Shown: positions 7,736-16,225, counted from the stretch's first letter. The stretch: 64,000 nucleotides of DNA from Collinsella sp944321445 (GCF_030371825.1 NZ_JAUDDM010000008.1), one strand, 5' to 3'. Notes: generated from the letters alone by a model not told the origin. Made by a program: numbers and translations.

Positions 7736-9166
7736 TTACTCTTTGCCGTCCCAGCAGTAGGTGCACACCTTCGTGGGATCGATGCCGATGGCCTCGAGCA
7801 TGCCGGGCAGCGACTGGTAGCCCAGGCTGTCGAAGCCGAGCTGCTCGCAGATGCGGCGCAGCATGCAGCCGCCGCGTTCGGTGGAGCTGTCGGCGTACTC
7901 GTCAAGGTGCTTATCGCCCTCGGGACCCTCGAGCTCGCGCACCACGCGACGCGCGATGAGGTCCATATCGGACTTGCCGCGCGAGAACGACAGGTACTTG
8001 CAGCTGAACATGATGGGCGGGCACGCGGAGCGCATGTGCACTTCTTTGGCGCCGGCCTCGTACAGGAAGTTCACGGTCTTGCCAAGCTGCGTGCCGCGCA
8101 CGATGGAGTCATCCACGAACAGGAGCTTCTTGTCCTTGATGAGCTCGGGCACGGGGATCTGCTTCATCTCGGCGATGCGGTTGCGCACGCTCTGGTTGGA
8201 CGGCATGAAGGAACGCGACCACGTGGGCGTGTACTTGATGAACGGGCGGGCGAACGTGGCGCCGCACTCGTTGGCGTAGCCGATGGCGTGCGGCAGGCCC
8301 GAATCGGGCACGCCGGCGACGTAGTCGACCTCAGGCAGCGTGCCGGCATCGGCCTCGTCGCGCGCCATGATGTGGCCGTTGCGATAGCGCATGACCTCGA
8401 CGTTCACGCCCTCGTAGTTGGAGTTGGGGTAGCCGTAGTACACCCAGAGGAACGCACAGATCTTCATCTCGCTACCTGCAGGCGCCACGGTCTCGTAGCC
8501 GTCGGCGGTGATGCGCACGATCTCGGCGGGACCGAGCTCGTATTCGTCCTCGTAGCCGAGCTTGTGGTAGACGAACGACTCGAACGAGATGCAATAGCCC
8601 TGGCCCTCGACGTCGCGGCCGATGATGACGGGCAAGCGGCCCATGCGGTCACGCGCAGCGAAGATGGTGCCGTCTTCGGTCATGACCAACAGCGTGAGCG
8701 AGCCCTCGACCACGGACTGAGCGAACATGATGCCCTCGACCAGGTCCTCTTTCTGGTTGATGAGCGCCGCGACGAGCTCGGTGTTGTTCACCGCGCCGGA
8801 GCTCATGGCCATGAACTGCGCGCCACCCTGCTCGAAGTACTGCTCGATGAGCTGGTTAGCGTTGTTGATGATGCCGACGGTCGTGATGGCGAACACACCG
8901 TGGCGCGAACGGACCAGCAGCGGCTGCGGGTCGGTATCGCTGATGCAGCCGATACCGCTCGTACCGTGGAAGCGCGCAAGATCCGCATCGAAGCGGGAGC
9001 GGAACGGGGTGTTCTCGATGGAGTGGATCTCCTTCTGGAACCCGCCGGTGCCCTCGCAGAACACCATGCCAGCACGCCGCGTGCCGAGATGCGAATGATA
9101 GTCGACGCCAAAGAACACATCGAGCACCACGTCGCGCTTCGACGTCGCGCCAAAGAAACCGCCCAT
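7736..9166 (-). CDS. purF: Amidophosphoribosyltransferase (PurF) homologue lacking the N-terminal catalytic cysteine
   Basis: PurF-type protein: N-terminal Ntn glutaminase fold joined to a phosphoribosyltransferase domain. Canonical PurF makes phosphoribosylamine from PRPP and glutamine, using Cys at position 2 as nucleophile. Here the protein begins MGGFFGATSKRDVVLD, so position 2 is Gly (GGC codon). The start is secure: a GGGAGG site lies in front and no alternative gives a Cys. The PRPP loop LLFVDDSIVRGTQL is intact, as are FRSRF and SFMPSNQ segments, so PRPP binding is likely. The C-terminus has a CTYCWDG motif. Length (476) is normal. It may use free ammonia or be a paralogue with another role; whether a canonical PurF exists elsewhere is not visible here. 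Confidence 0.87.
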   Translation of the reverse strand: MGGFFGATSKRDVVLDVFFGVDYHSHLGTRRAGMVFCEGTGGFQKEIHSIENTPFRSRFDADLARFHGTSGIGCISDTDPQPLLVRSRHGVFAITTVGIINNANQLIEQYFEQGGAQFMAMSSGAVNNTELVAALINQKEDLVEGIMFAQSVVEGSLTLLVMTEDGTIFAARDRMGRLPVIIGRDVEGQGYCISFESFVYHKLGYEDEYELGPAEIVRITADGYETVAPAGSEMKICAFLWVYYGYPNSNYEGVNVEVMRYRNGHIMARDEADAGTLPEVDYVAGVPDSGLPHAIGYANECGATFARPFIKYTPTWSRSFMPSNQSVRNRIAEMKQIPVPELIKDKKLLFVDDSIVRGTQLGKTVNFLYEAGAKEVHMRSACPPIMFSCKYLSFSRGKSDMDLIARRVVRELEGPEGDKHLDEYADSSTERGGCMLRRICEQLGFDSLGYQSLPGMLEAIGIDPTKVCTYCWDGKE

Positions 9167-9259
9167 GCCATGTCCTCCCTGTTAGGTCAATGGGAACCCA
9201 CACAGTATAGAATGGCGCGCGCATGCACGATGTGACGCGAAATTAGGACAGAGGAATTT

Positions 9260-10150
9260 TCACATGAGGCATTGGCCGCAGGGCTCGTAGCCCATGTTCT
9301 CCGCCGCCGCGAGCGTCCCGTCAAAATCTTGACGATTGGCCGGAGAGATATCTTCCACACCCGGGCAATCGGCTTCGTGCACCTTGTGGGAATTGGTGTT
9401 GAGAACGTATTCGCCCTCTACGCTGCTCACCGCATCGTCGGCGGCATCCTGTGCGGCGGCGTGGTCTTCGTCAGCTATCTGGGCTTCCCCCGTCGCGTAA
9501 TCGATCTCGACACCCGGCTGCACGTTGGGGCACCAGACGCTGAAATCGATACCGTCGCCGTTATCCTCCAGCGAATAAGCCTCGACCATTACGCCGCGGC
9601 ACACGAGCTCATCGCCCTCGAACACCGGAGTCGAGCGGTAGAGGACGTGATTGCTCGTCCGGTCGATGTAGGATGCCGTCTTCTCCTCATAGGGAAGCAT
9701 GGCGTCGGCGTTCATCCAGCGCGTGCCTGTCACCAGGTTGCGCTCGTTAAGATTTTCCGCCGAAAGAGACCATGCGATGAGATGGCTGCGGTTGTAGAGC
9801 GACCTACCTTCCACGAAGTCGTAGCGAATAGATTGCCAGCCGGTGGGATGGATTTCGCTGATGTTCTCGCGCCCCTCGCCGCGGTCGGGCATGGTCTCCG
9901 GGCCCAGGCACGCCATCGCGGTTCCGCAACGACCCAGCTCATCGAGCTCGCTGTAGGTCTCGTAGCCCTCGTTCGCACGGGCATAGGCGATTTCCTTTTC
10001 CGAAAACGAAGAGCGATCGACCTCGACGTGGGCCGCGGGATCGGAGTATTGGCTCGGGGGCGCATCTGTTGTTGCCGCGTTGCAGCCAGCAAGCGCCAGG
10101 GCGAGGGCAAGGTAGATGAAGGCAAGGACGCGGGCGATGCGCTGGTTCAT
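9260..10150 (-). CDS. Secreted DNA/RNA non-specific endonuclease lipoprotein
   Basis: Predicted cell-surface nuclease. The 296-residue protein opens with a signal peptide and lipobox (LAGC, lipid-modified Cys23). The central domain is the DNA/RNA non-specific endonuclease family of Gram-positive EndA-type enzymes, with YNRSHLIAWSL (active-site His in the NRSHLI motif), NLVTGTRWMN and MLPYEE. Asn in NLVTGT is probably the metal ligand. A separate C-terminal domain of about 50 residues (NTNSHKVHEADCPGV...YEPCGQC) has one His and three Cys in a zinc-binding arrangement like that of Ada. An acidic linker joins them. The ATG ending at 10150 has a GAGGGGAACC site. Likely role: nutrient DNA breakdown or DNA handling outside the membrane. 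Confidence 0.88.
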   Translation of the reverse strand: MNQRIARVLAFIYLALALALAGCNAATTDAPPSQYSDPAAHVEVDRSSFSEKEIAYARANEGYETYSELDELGRCGTAMACLGPETMPDRGEGRENISEIHPTGWQSIRYDFVEGRSLYNRSHLIAWSLSAENLNERNLVTGTRWMNADAMLPYEEKTASYIDRTSNHVLYRSTPVFEGDELVCRGVMVEAYSLEDNGDGIDFSVWCPNVQPGVEIDYATGEAQIADEDHAAAQDAADDAVSSVEGEYVLNTNSHKVHEADCPGVEDISPANRQDFDGTLAAAENMGYEPCGQCLM

Positions 10151-10299
10151 GCGGTTCCCCTCATCACGTGGGCCAGGCTGTTCTGCAAGCGGATGCGACG
10201 GACACCATTGTGGCATGTTTGCGCTGGGCGTTGGCGCACAGCGTTTCATTTGGACTGCCGGTTAAGGGATAGCCCCGCTGGATTGAATGTGCCTCGAGC

Positions 10300-11091
10300 C
10301 TATACGAGGTAGCGCGCCTTCAGCTCGGCGCGAGCGCCTGCCCCGATGCCCAGCGCGCGGTCGATGTAGCCGAGCATGCCGCCGAACTCACGCGTCGCAG
10401 CGTCCGCAGCGGCGTTGAGATAGCGCGCGTCGACGCCGTTGAACGGGTCCTCGGGCACGCCGTCGACCACGGCGAGCCCGTAGAAGCGATTCGTCGCCAT
10501 GTAGTCGGCGAAGATGACCTCCCAGGGAACGCCGAGGGCCGTCTCCATGAGCACGCTCGCCATGCCACAGCGGTCCTTGCCCGCCGTGCAATGCCACAGC
10601 ACCGCGCCGGTTTCGCAGGCGAGAATCTCCTCGAAAAACGTGCGGTACGCCGTGATGCCCTCGTCGCTTAGCAGCATATTCGGGTACAGCGTGATCATGA
10701 GCTGTGCAGGCTCGACCTCGCCACGCTTCACCTGAGCGAGCACGCGGTCCATGTCTGTCTCGCTGCGCGATACGCCCGCCGCAGGCTCCTGGAACACCGG
10801 CAGGTGCACGAAGCGCAGGCCCGGAAGCTCCGCCACCGGGTCGGGACGCTCGGCGCATTCTTCATCGGTGCGCAAGTCGATATCGAGGCGCAGGTCATAG
10901 TCGTCATGCAGGCGCGCGAGGTCGGCGCGCGTGGCCGGAGCGAGCAGGCCGCTGCGCAGCAAGCGATGCGTACGAATGCGTTTGCCATCGGCGGCGGGCA
11001 TACCGCCCAGATCGCGGGTATTGGGAAGCCCCTCGAACTCGATGTGCCCGTTGTCGATATGCCCGGCAAGCTGTGCGGCATCTTGCTCCAT
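10300..11091 (-). CDS. Tyrosine-protein phosphatase (Y_phosphatase3 family)
   Basis: Protein-tyrosine/dual phosphatase of the Y_phosphatase3 (IphP/LipA-like) family. The 263-residue protein shows FEGLPNTRDLGGMP near the N-terminus and the CX5R catalytic loop HCTAGKDRCG, in which Cys is the nucleophile and Arg binds phosphate. Start: the ATG ending at 11091 has a strong AGAGGAG site and gives the family length. A longer form from the ATG ending at 11189 would begin inside the long inverted repeat upstream and has a weaker AAAGGG site. These enzymes dephosphorylate proteins or phosphoinositides; some gut and pathogen members are secreted, but no signal peptide is seen here. Confidence 0.88.
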   Translation of the reverse strand: MEQDAAQLAGHIDNGHIEFEGLPNTRDLGGMPAADGKRIRTHRLLRSGLLAPATRADLARLHDDYDLRLDIDLRTDEECAERPDPVAELPGLRFVHLPVFQEPAAGVSRSETDMDRVLAQVKRGEVEPAQLMITLYPNMLLSDEGITAYRTFFEEILACETGAVLWHCTAGKDRCGMASVLMETALGVPWEVIFADYMATNRFYGLAVVDGVPEDPFNGVDARYLNAAADAATREFGGMLGYIDRALGIGAGARAELKARYLV

Positions 11092-11175
11092 GCGCTCTCC
11101 TCTCTTCGCTGTCCAACGCTCAACCATACCAGAGTCCGCGCGCAGTGTACGGGCACATTCGCGCTCGATTTGGCG

Positions 11176-11273
11176 GAGGGTGTCGGTCATTTCTACTTGC
11201 CCTTTCGTTCGGTAACTGGCGGGTTTTGCCCGAGTTGCCGAACGAAAGGGCAAGTAGAAATGACCGACACCCT
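11176..11273. repeat. Long near-perfect inverted repeat (40-base arms) upstream of the phosphatase
   Basis: Arms at 11176-11215 and 11234-11273 match at 39 of 40 positions, with an 18-base loop. The left arm holds the alternative phosphatase start and its AAAGGGCAAG leader. The right arm is the same leader and first codons (ATGACCGACACC) facing the other way, so it looks like an inverted duplicate of a gene start. Confidence 0.85.
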
Positions 11274-11277
11274 ATCA

Positions 11278-11304
11278 CCAATTGGGGGCAGGTCACTTTT
11301 GGTT
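11278..11304. repeat. 27-base direct repeat, copy 1 of 2
   Basis: Starts CCAATTGGGGGCAGGT and ends ACTTTTGGTT. The second copy, at 13053-13079, differs at one base. The two copies bracket the sigma factor and its membrane partner. Confidence 0.8.
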
Positions 11305-12435
11305 TTACGAGAACTCGTAGGTCTCGGTATTCCCATCGCAGTCGCCGCTCACCGTCACGCCTGTCACCTGGCTCACGTCGACGAGTCCCGTGAACACCAT
11401 GGTGATGACATCGCGTCCTTCACGCTTGCCCAGATACCTGAAGTAGGTGTTGAGCGTTGTCTCCTCGCCGCCTTCCAGCACAACGTATTCCGAGCCGTCC
11501 GCCAAGCGCAGCGCCACGCGGTCGCAGATGAACTCGTCGCGCTCGCTCGAGTTTACATCGATGCTCAGGCTCATAGGGCTCAGATACGCCCGCGCACCGC
11601 CCTCATCCTCGTAGGCCTTCGCCTCAACCACGCGCGATGGCTTGAATTCTTCGGTCGTTGAATCGATATACACCATTGAATCCCACTCGCCCGTGTGCCC
11701 GGCAAGCTGCCAACTCACGCCCGCAAGCAGCGCGTCGAGTTCTCCAAAACTGCCGAAGTAGATCGTCCCGTGAACCTCGGTCGCGCTCGAGGCGTCGCGG
11801 TCAAACATCACGCACGTATCTGCAAAGCCAAACCCATCATCATGCGGCAGCAGCATCTGCAGAACACTGAGCCCGTCATCGGAAGAGTTCCCTGTATCTG
11901 CGTTGAGCGCAAGCTCCCCCGGCGCACCATAGCTTGGGTCGTAGCCCACCCCGTCGGGATTGGCCAGCGTGTAGGTCGCCGCCCCACAGCAGTTTGAGTC
12001 GACCACCATACTATCTATGGTGAGCGTATAGCCGACGAGCTCGCATGACAGCCCGACGCCTTCGACGGCAGATGCCATATCGACCGACGCTTCCTCCGCG
12101 CCCACACCCTCGTAGCTGCGCGTGACACTGTAGAGGTACTTATCGTCGTTGACGCCACCGTAGACATCCCACTCAGAGCTTCCGTCCTCTCCGTGGTCGC
12201 TCCACGCATGCACAAAGAACAGCGGGTCGGCCGTCACGATGGCGCCAGCAATGCCCACCGTTGCAAGCGTGCCCGCGAGCCCCAGGCCCACCGCTGCCGC
12301 TATCGGCAGCGCATGTCCGCGACGGCGCCGGCGCCCACCGGCGGCCCGGGCCATAACCCGGTCGTACAGATCGTCCGATGCGTGCAGGCTGTCCATTGCC
12401 TCGCGGATTTTTGCCTCCTCGTTCATCACGTTCAT
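11305..12435 (-). CDS. Membrane protein, probable anti-sigma factor partner
   Basis: Putative regulator of the sigma factor encoded just upstream: the genes overlap by four bases (ATGA), as is usual for sigma/anti-sigma pairs. The 376-residue protein has a short cytoplasmic N-terminus (residues 1-40, ending in an arginine-rich GGRRRRRG), one membrane span at about 43-68 and a large acidic extracytoplasmic domain of about 300 residues. That domain has a few Cys and no motif I recognise. The topology fits a membrane-bound anti-sigma factor whose outer domain senses a signal (RsgI/DUF4179-like). The anti-sigma role is inferred from position and topology, not from a recognised domain. The stop lies one base outside repeat copy 1. 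Confidence 0.7.
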   Translation of the reverse strand: MNVMNEEAKIREAMDSLHASDDLYDRVMARAAGGRRRRRGHALPIAAAVGLGLAGTLATVGIAGAIVTADPLFFVHAWSDHGEDGSSEWDVYGGVNDDKYLYSVTRSYEGVGAEEASVDMASAVEGVGLSCELVGYTLTIDSMVVDSNCCGAATYTLANPDGVGYDPSYGAPGELALNADTGNSSDDGLSVLQMLLPHDDGFGFADTCVMFDRDASSATEVHGTIYFGSFGELDALLAGVSWQLAGHTGEWDSMVYIDSTTEEFKPSRVVEAKAYEDEGGARAYLSPMSLSIDVNSSERDEFICDRVALRLADGSEYVVLEGGEETTLNTYFRYLGKREGRDVITMVFTGLVDVSQVTGVTVSGDCDGNTETYEFS

Positions 12436-12899
12436 CCCTCGAGCATCGCCTTGAGCCGCGCGCGGGCGCGAGCCATGCGTGTACGTACCGTCGGTCCGGG
12501 AACTTTGAGCAGGCGGGCGATCTCATCTGTCGAGAAGCCGCCGTAATAGTGCAACACGAGCGGTACGCGGTACTTCTCGGGCAATCGCATCACCGCTACG
12601 AACACGTCGCCGTGCTCCTGGGTGGGCACCGATAGCGTCGCCGCGTAGCTTTCGATATCTTCCATGCGCCGCCATGGCCGACGAAAGAGCGATTTGCAGG
12701 TGTTGATCGTCACGCGAACAAGCCAGTTACGCAGGTGCTCGTCTCCCTCAAATGAATGATCTGCACGCAGCAGCTTGACGAATACGCCCTGCGTGACGTC
12801 GTCTGCGTCGGCCGCATCGCGCATGTAGGTGTATGCGATGCGAAATACCGTATCGCGATGGCGCTCCATTGTCGCCTTGAATTCATGCGCCGATAGCAC
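12432..12899 (-). CDS. ECF-type RNA polymerase sigma factor
   Basis: Extracytoplasmic-function sigma-70 factor. Region 2 is visible (FRIAYTYMRDAADADDVTQGVFVKLL), followed by region 4 with LPEKYRVPLVLHYYGGFSTDEIARLL and the recognition helix around VPGPTVRTRMARARARLK. A GTG start ending at 12899 is chosen because GGAGAGGAT lies directly in front of it and it gives a 155-residue protein, the usual ECF size. The frame runs further upstream without good start signals. Overlaps its putative membrane anti-sigma partner. The pair probably controls itself and a small stress or envelope regulon; no target promoter could be assigned. Confidence 0.9.
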   Translation of the reverse strand: MLSAHEFKATMERHRDTVFRIAYTYMRDAADADDVTQGVFVKLLRADHSFEGDEHLRNWLVRVTINTCKSLFRRPWRRMEDIESYAATLSVPTQEHGDVFVAVMRLPEKYRVPLVLHYYGGFSTDEIARLLKVPGPTVRTRMARARARLKAMLEG

Positions 12900-13052
12900 A
12901 TCCTCTCCAATCCTCTTCACCGAGCAGAAGGGCCCTCGCTTACCATACGCATGAGCGGGCCGGATTGTTTCACGGATGCAAGCACAGCAATGGGAAATAG
13001 GTGCAGACCGGATCTTGTCGGCATCGTGACGATACAATCCGGCGAGCTTCCG

Positions 13053-13079
13053 CCAATTGGGGGCAGGTTACTTTTGGTT
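13053..13079. repeat. 27-base direct repeat, copy 2 of 2
   Basis: Second copy of the repeat at 11278-11304. It overlaps the last codons (Asn-Gln-Lys-stop) of the dihydrouridine synthase gene. The sigma/anti-sigma cassette lies exactly between the copies. Confidence 0.8.
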
Positions 13080-14009
13080 GAAGATCTTGGTCACGGCAGC
13101 TTGGTAGTCGGTAACGGTGCGGACTTTCCTGATAGCGCGATGGACCGTCAGCGGATCGTCAAACGCATGCTGGGCGTAGGACCACCACTCTTTCATGCGG
13201 AAGACCGCGTTGCCGCCCATCTGCGCCTCATAGGCATCGAAGAGCTTGTCGTGGAAGCGCTTGAGCTCATCGAACGTGAGCGCCGGGCCGCCGTTCAGCA
13301 TGCGCGCTAGCGCCGGATTGTACAGCAGGCCCCGGCCCAGCATCACGTGACGCGTCGACGGATACGCCGCAAGCAGCGCATCCATGTCTTCGCAGGTAAA
13401 GATATCCCCGTTGTACGCCACGGGGAACGGCGCACGACGCAGGGTCTCGCCGTACGGCTCCCAGCGCGGCTTTCCGCGATAGAAATCCTTTCGCACACGC
13501 GGATGCACGATGAGCTCCGCCAAAGGGTGATGGCAATACATGGCGAGAATCGCTTCATACTCGTCATCGCTCGCGACGCCGATGCGCGTTTTGACCGAGA
13601 CGGGAAGCGGAGACCTGCTACATACCTCGCTCAAGAATATGTCGAGAGCATCCAGGTCGCGCAGAAAGCCCGCTCCCCTGCCCTTGCCGACAACCGTTCC
13701 CGAAGGGCATCCGACGTTCAGGTTAACCTCGCGGTAGCCCATCTTCGCCAGCAGCTCAGCGGCCCACACGAACTCGTCGGCGCTTTTCGTCAGCAGCTGA
13801 GGCACAACATTGAGCCCCTGATTGTTGGCGGGATAGACCTCTCTGCAATCGCGTTTGCCAAACGAGCTGCCGACACGCGGCGGCGTGAGAAACGGCGTGT
13901 AGTAGCGGTCGAGCGCGCCGAAACACTCCGCGTGAATTCGACGGAAGATGTGACCGGTCAGCCCCTCCATGGGCGCCATCGACAGCAGCGGTCCCTCGTT
14001 TTGCCCCAT
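13068..14009 (-). CDS. dus: tRNA-dihydrouridine synthase
   Basis: FMN-dependent enzyme that reduces uridine to dihydrouridine in tRNA D-loops. The 313-residue protein has the TIM-barrel signatures LSMAPMEGLTGHIFRR, VNLNVGCPSGTVVGKGRGAG (catalytic Cys in the NVGCPS motif) and GRGLLYNPAL for phosphate binding of FMN. The ATG ending at 14009 follows GGGGAGG, though the spacing is short; the 24 codons further upstream lack a site. Its final codons overlap repeat copy 2. Subfamily (DusA/B/C) is not clear. Confidence 0.93.
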   Translation of the reverse strand: MGQNEGPLLSMAPMEGLTGHIFRRIHAECFGALDRYYTPFLTPPRVGSSFGKRDCREVYPANNQGLNVVPQLLTKSADEFVWAAELLAKMGYREVNLNVGCPSGTVVGKGRGAGFLRDLDALDIFLSEVCSRSPLPVSVKTRIGVASDDEYEAILAMYCHHPLAELIVHPRVRKDFYRGKPRWEPYGETLRRAPFPVAYNGDIFTCEDMDALLAAYPSTRHVMLGRGLLYNPALARMLNGGPALTFDELKRFHDKLFDAYEAQMGGNAVFRMKEWWSYAQHAFDDPLTVHRAIRKVRTVTDYQAAVTKIFNQK

Positions 14010-14125
14010 ACGCCTCCCCGCGCGAACATGTAAAAATATCTCTAGGATAATTTTACCTCGCACACGGATTTCGGCGGACATAACCGCAGGCGGAGCACCG
14101 CTCAGGCACAGAAAGGACGGGCCAC

Positions 14126-14968
14126 ATGGTTTGGTTTTCTGAGGCGCGCATCGACCAACTGATCGCGGAAGATATACCGTACCTCGACCTCACCAGCGAG
14201 GTGCTCGGCGTGAGCGACCAGCCGGGCGAGATGGAGTACTACACGCGCGAGGACTGCATCCTCGCCGGAACGAACGTCGTGAAGAGAATCGCCCAGCATC
14301 TGGGCTGTGAGGTGGTCAGCGCGCGCGACGACGGCGAGCGCGTCCCCGCAGGCGAGTCGTTCATGACGCTGCGCGGGCCCGCATCTGGGCTCCATCAGGT
14401 CTGGAAGGTGGGGCTGAACGCGTTTGACCACCTGTCCGCCGTCGCCACAAAGACGCGCCAGATGGTGGATGCCGCCCATGCGGTGAACCCCCGTTGCGAG
14501 ATCCTCACCACGCGCAAGAGCATGCCGGGCGCGAAGGACCTGCTGACACTCGGCATCCGCGCGGGCGGTGCATGGCCGCACCGGCTGGGGCTGTCAGAAA
14601 CCGTGCTAGTCTTCGACCACCACATCAGCTTCCTGGGCGGCTTCGAGGCGCTCCTGGAGCAGCTACCCGCCATCCGGAGCCGCTGCGTGGAGAAGAAGCT
14701 CTTCGTGGAGGCCGACGAGGAGCACGCCCGCATGCTGGCGCACGCCGGCGTCGACGGCATCCAGTTCGACAAGATTCCGGTCGACCGCCTGGCCGGCCTC
14801 GTGCAGGAGCTGCGCGGGATCGACCCGCGCCTTACCCTGATTGCCACAGGAGGCGTCAACCCTTCGAACGTGGCAGCCTACGCCGCCACCGGCATCGACG
14901 GCATCGCCACCACCGCGCCGTTTTCCGCGAAGCCGCTCGACATGAGCGTCCGCATGCGGGCGCTGTAG
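14126..14968 (+). CDS. modD: ModD/NadC-like phosphoribosyltransferase
   Basis: Member of the nicotinate-nucleotide pyrophosphorylase fold, closest in pattern to ModD, a protein often found with molybdate transport genes. The 280-residue protein opens VWFSEARIDQLIAEDIPYLDLTS, typical of ModD, and contains TRKSMPGAKDLL and the barrel end GGVNPSNVAAYAATGIDGIATT. NadC makes nicotinate mononucleotide from quinolinate; the ModD reaction is not established. No molybdate transporter is present nearby, so the context gives no help. An AGAAAGGA site precedes the ATG. Converges with guaA. Confidence 0.85.
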   Translation: MVWFSEARIDQLIAEDIPYLDLTSEVLGVSDQPGEMEYYTREDCILAGTNVVKRIAQHLGCEVVSARDDGERVPAGESFMTLRGPASGLHQVWKVGLNAFDHLSAVATKTRQMVDAAHAVNPRCEILTTRKSMPGAKDLLTLGIRAGGAWPHRLGLSETVLVFDHHISFLGGFEALLEQLPAIRSRCVEKKLFVEADEEHARMLAHAGVDGIQFDKIPVDRLAGLVQELRGIDPRLTLIATGGVNPSNVAAYAATGIDGIATTAPFSAKPLDMSVRMRAL

Positions 14969-15031
14969 GAGCGGGATGCTGAACCTTTGCGTGCCGTGCA
15001 GCGCGCGCAACGCAAGTAGAACCTTTTGAAC

Positions 15032-15060
15032 ATGGGGCCGCGAAATCATCGCGGCCCCAT
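15032..15060. terminator. Hairpin terminator between modD and guaA
   Basis: Perfect stem ATGGGGCCGCG/CGCGGCCCCAT with a seven-base loop between converging genes. The T-tract is weak on both sides, so termination may depend on the stem strength. Confidence 0.65.
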
Positions 15061-15111
15061 TCCGATATTAGGCTATAGTAAAGCTTTGCATAAATACGAA
15101 TGTATGTTCTA

Positions 15112-16095
15112 TTATTCCCACTCGATCGTGCCGCAGGGCTTAGGCGTCAGGTCGTACGCCACGCGGCAGATGCCCGGAACCTCGGCAAGGATGCGGTCGG
15201 TGATCTTCTTGAGCAGTGCCCAATCGAGCTCGGGCACCGTGGCGGTCATGGCGTCGACAGTGTTGACGGCGCGAATGATAGCCGGCCACGCGTAGAGGCG
15301 CTTGCCGTCGCGCACGCCGGTGGCACGCATGTCGGGCACCACGACGAAGTACTGCCACACCTTGCCCGCGAGTCCGGCGCCGGCGAACTCCTCACGCAGG
15401 ATGGCGTCGGCCTCGCGCAGGGCCTCCAGACGGTCGCGCGTGATGGCGCCGAGGCAGCGCACGCCCAGGCCGGGGCCGGGGAACGGCTGGCGCTCGACCA
15501 TGGACTCGGGAAGTCCCAGCTCGCGGCCGACGACGCGGACCTCGTCCTTGAAGAGCAGCTTCACGGGCTCGCAGAGCTCAAACTGCAGGTCATCGGGCAG
15601 GCCGCCCACGTTGTGGTGAGCCTTCACGCCGTCGGACTCGAGGATGTCGGGATAGATGGTGCCCTGCGCCAGGAAGCTCACCTGGTCGCCGACCTTGCGG
15701 GCTTCCTCCTCGAACACGCGGATGAACTCGGCGCCGATGATCTTGCGCTTCTTCTCGGGCTCCTCGACGCCCGCCAGCAGGTCGAGGAAGCGGTCGGTCG
15801 CGTCCACATACACGAGGTTCGCGTCCATCTGGTTCTTGAACACGTCGATGACCTGCTCGGACTCGCCCTTGCGCATGAGGCCGTGGTTCACGTGCACGCA
15901 GATGAGCTGCTTGCCCACCGCCTTGATGAGAAGGGCCGCCACAACGCTCGAATCGACGCCGCCGGAAAGCGCCAGCAGCACGTTCTTGTCGCCGATTTGC
16001 TCGCGGCACGCGGCGACCTGCTGGTCGATGAACTCGCGCGCAAGCTCGGGCGTGGTGATGCGCACCATGTCGTCGGGACGCTTATCGGGATCCAT
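15112..16095 (-). CDS. guaA: GMP synthetase, ATP-pyrophosphatase part only (no glutaminase domain)
   Basis: Converts XMP to GMP with ATP and ammonia. The 327-residue protein has the P-loop LALSGGVDSSVVAALL (SGGVDSS at 44-50), HVNHGLMRKGE, and the GMP synthetase dimerisation domain ending in RVAYDLTPKPCGTIEWE. The usual bacterial enzyme is about 510-525 residues with an N-terminal class I glutaminase; here the protein starts at MDPDKRPDDM directly before the pyrophosphatase domain, with a GAGGAGGAG site, and no glutaminase is encoded in the 160 bases upstream or in the neighbouring genes. This is the two-subunit arrangement of archaea. A separate glutaminase subunit may exist elsewhere, or free ammonia is used. 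Confidence 0.94.
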   Translation of the reverse strand: MDPDKRPDDMVRITTPELAREFIDQQVAACREQIGDKNVLLALSGGVDSSVVAALLIKAVGKQLICVHVNHGLMRKGESEQVIDVFKNQMDANLVYVDATDRFLDLLAGVEEPEKKRKIIGAEFIRVFEEEARKVGDQVSFLAQGTIYPDILESDGVKAHHNVGGLPDDLQFELCEPVKLLFKDEVRVVGRELGLPESMVERQPFPGPGLGVRCLGAITRDRLEALREADAILREEFAGAGLAGKVWQYFVVVPDMRATGVRDGKRLYAWPAIIRAVNTVDAMTATVPELDWALLKKITDRILAEVPGICRVAYDLTPKPCGTIEWE

Positions 16096-16225
16096 GGGCT
16101 CCTCCTCGTTGCGGAAAAGTTACATACCTAGTTGGATTGTATGCGCGGGCGCACGTAGCGGCCCCGACGCAGCGGCAGGGGGTAGAAGCGCGACGGCAGA
16201 AGGACGCGCAATGTCTTCTATAGCA

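Noticed and set aside
7640..9235. Plus-strand frame of 531 codons opposite purF
   Set aside because: Shadow of the PurF homologue; contains no family motif.
11278..13079. Insertion sequence carrying the sigma factor
   Set aside because: No transposase and no terminal inverted repeats; only direct repeats flank the cassette.
16096..16225. Purine riboswitch before guaA
   Set aside because: No conserved three-way junction core could be found by eye; the region only shows weak stems and an ordinary ribosome binding site.
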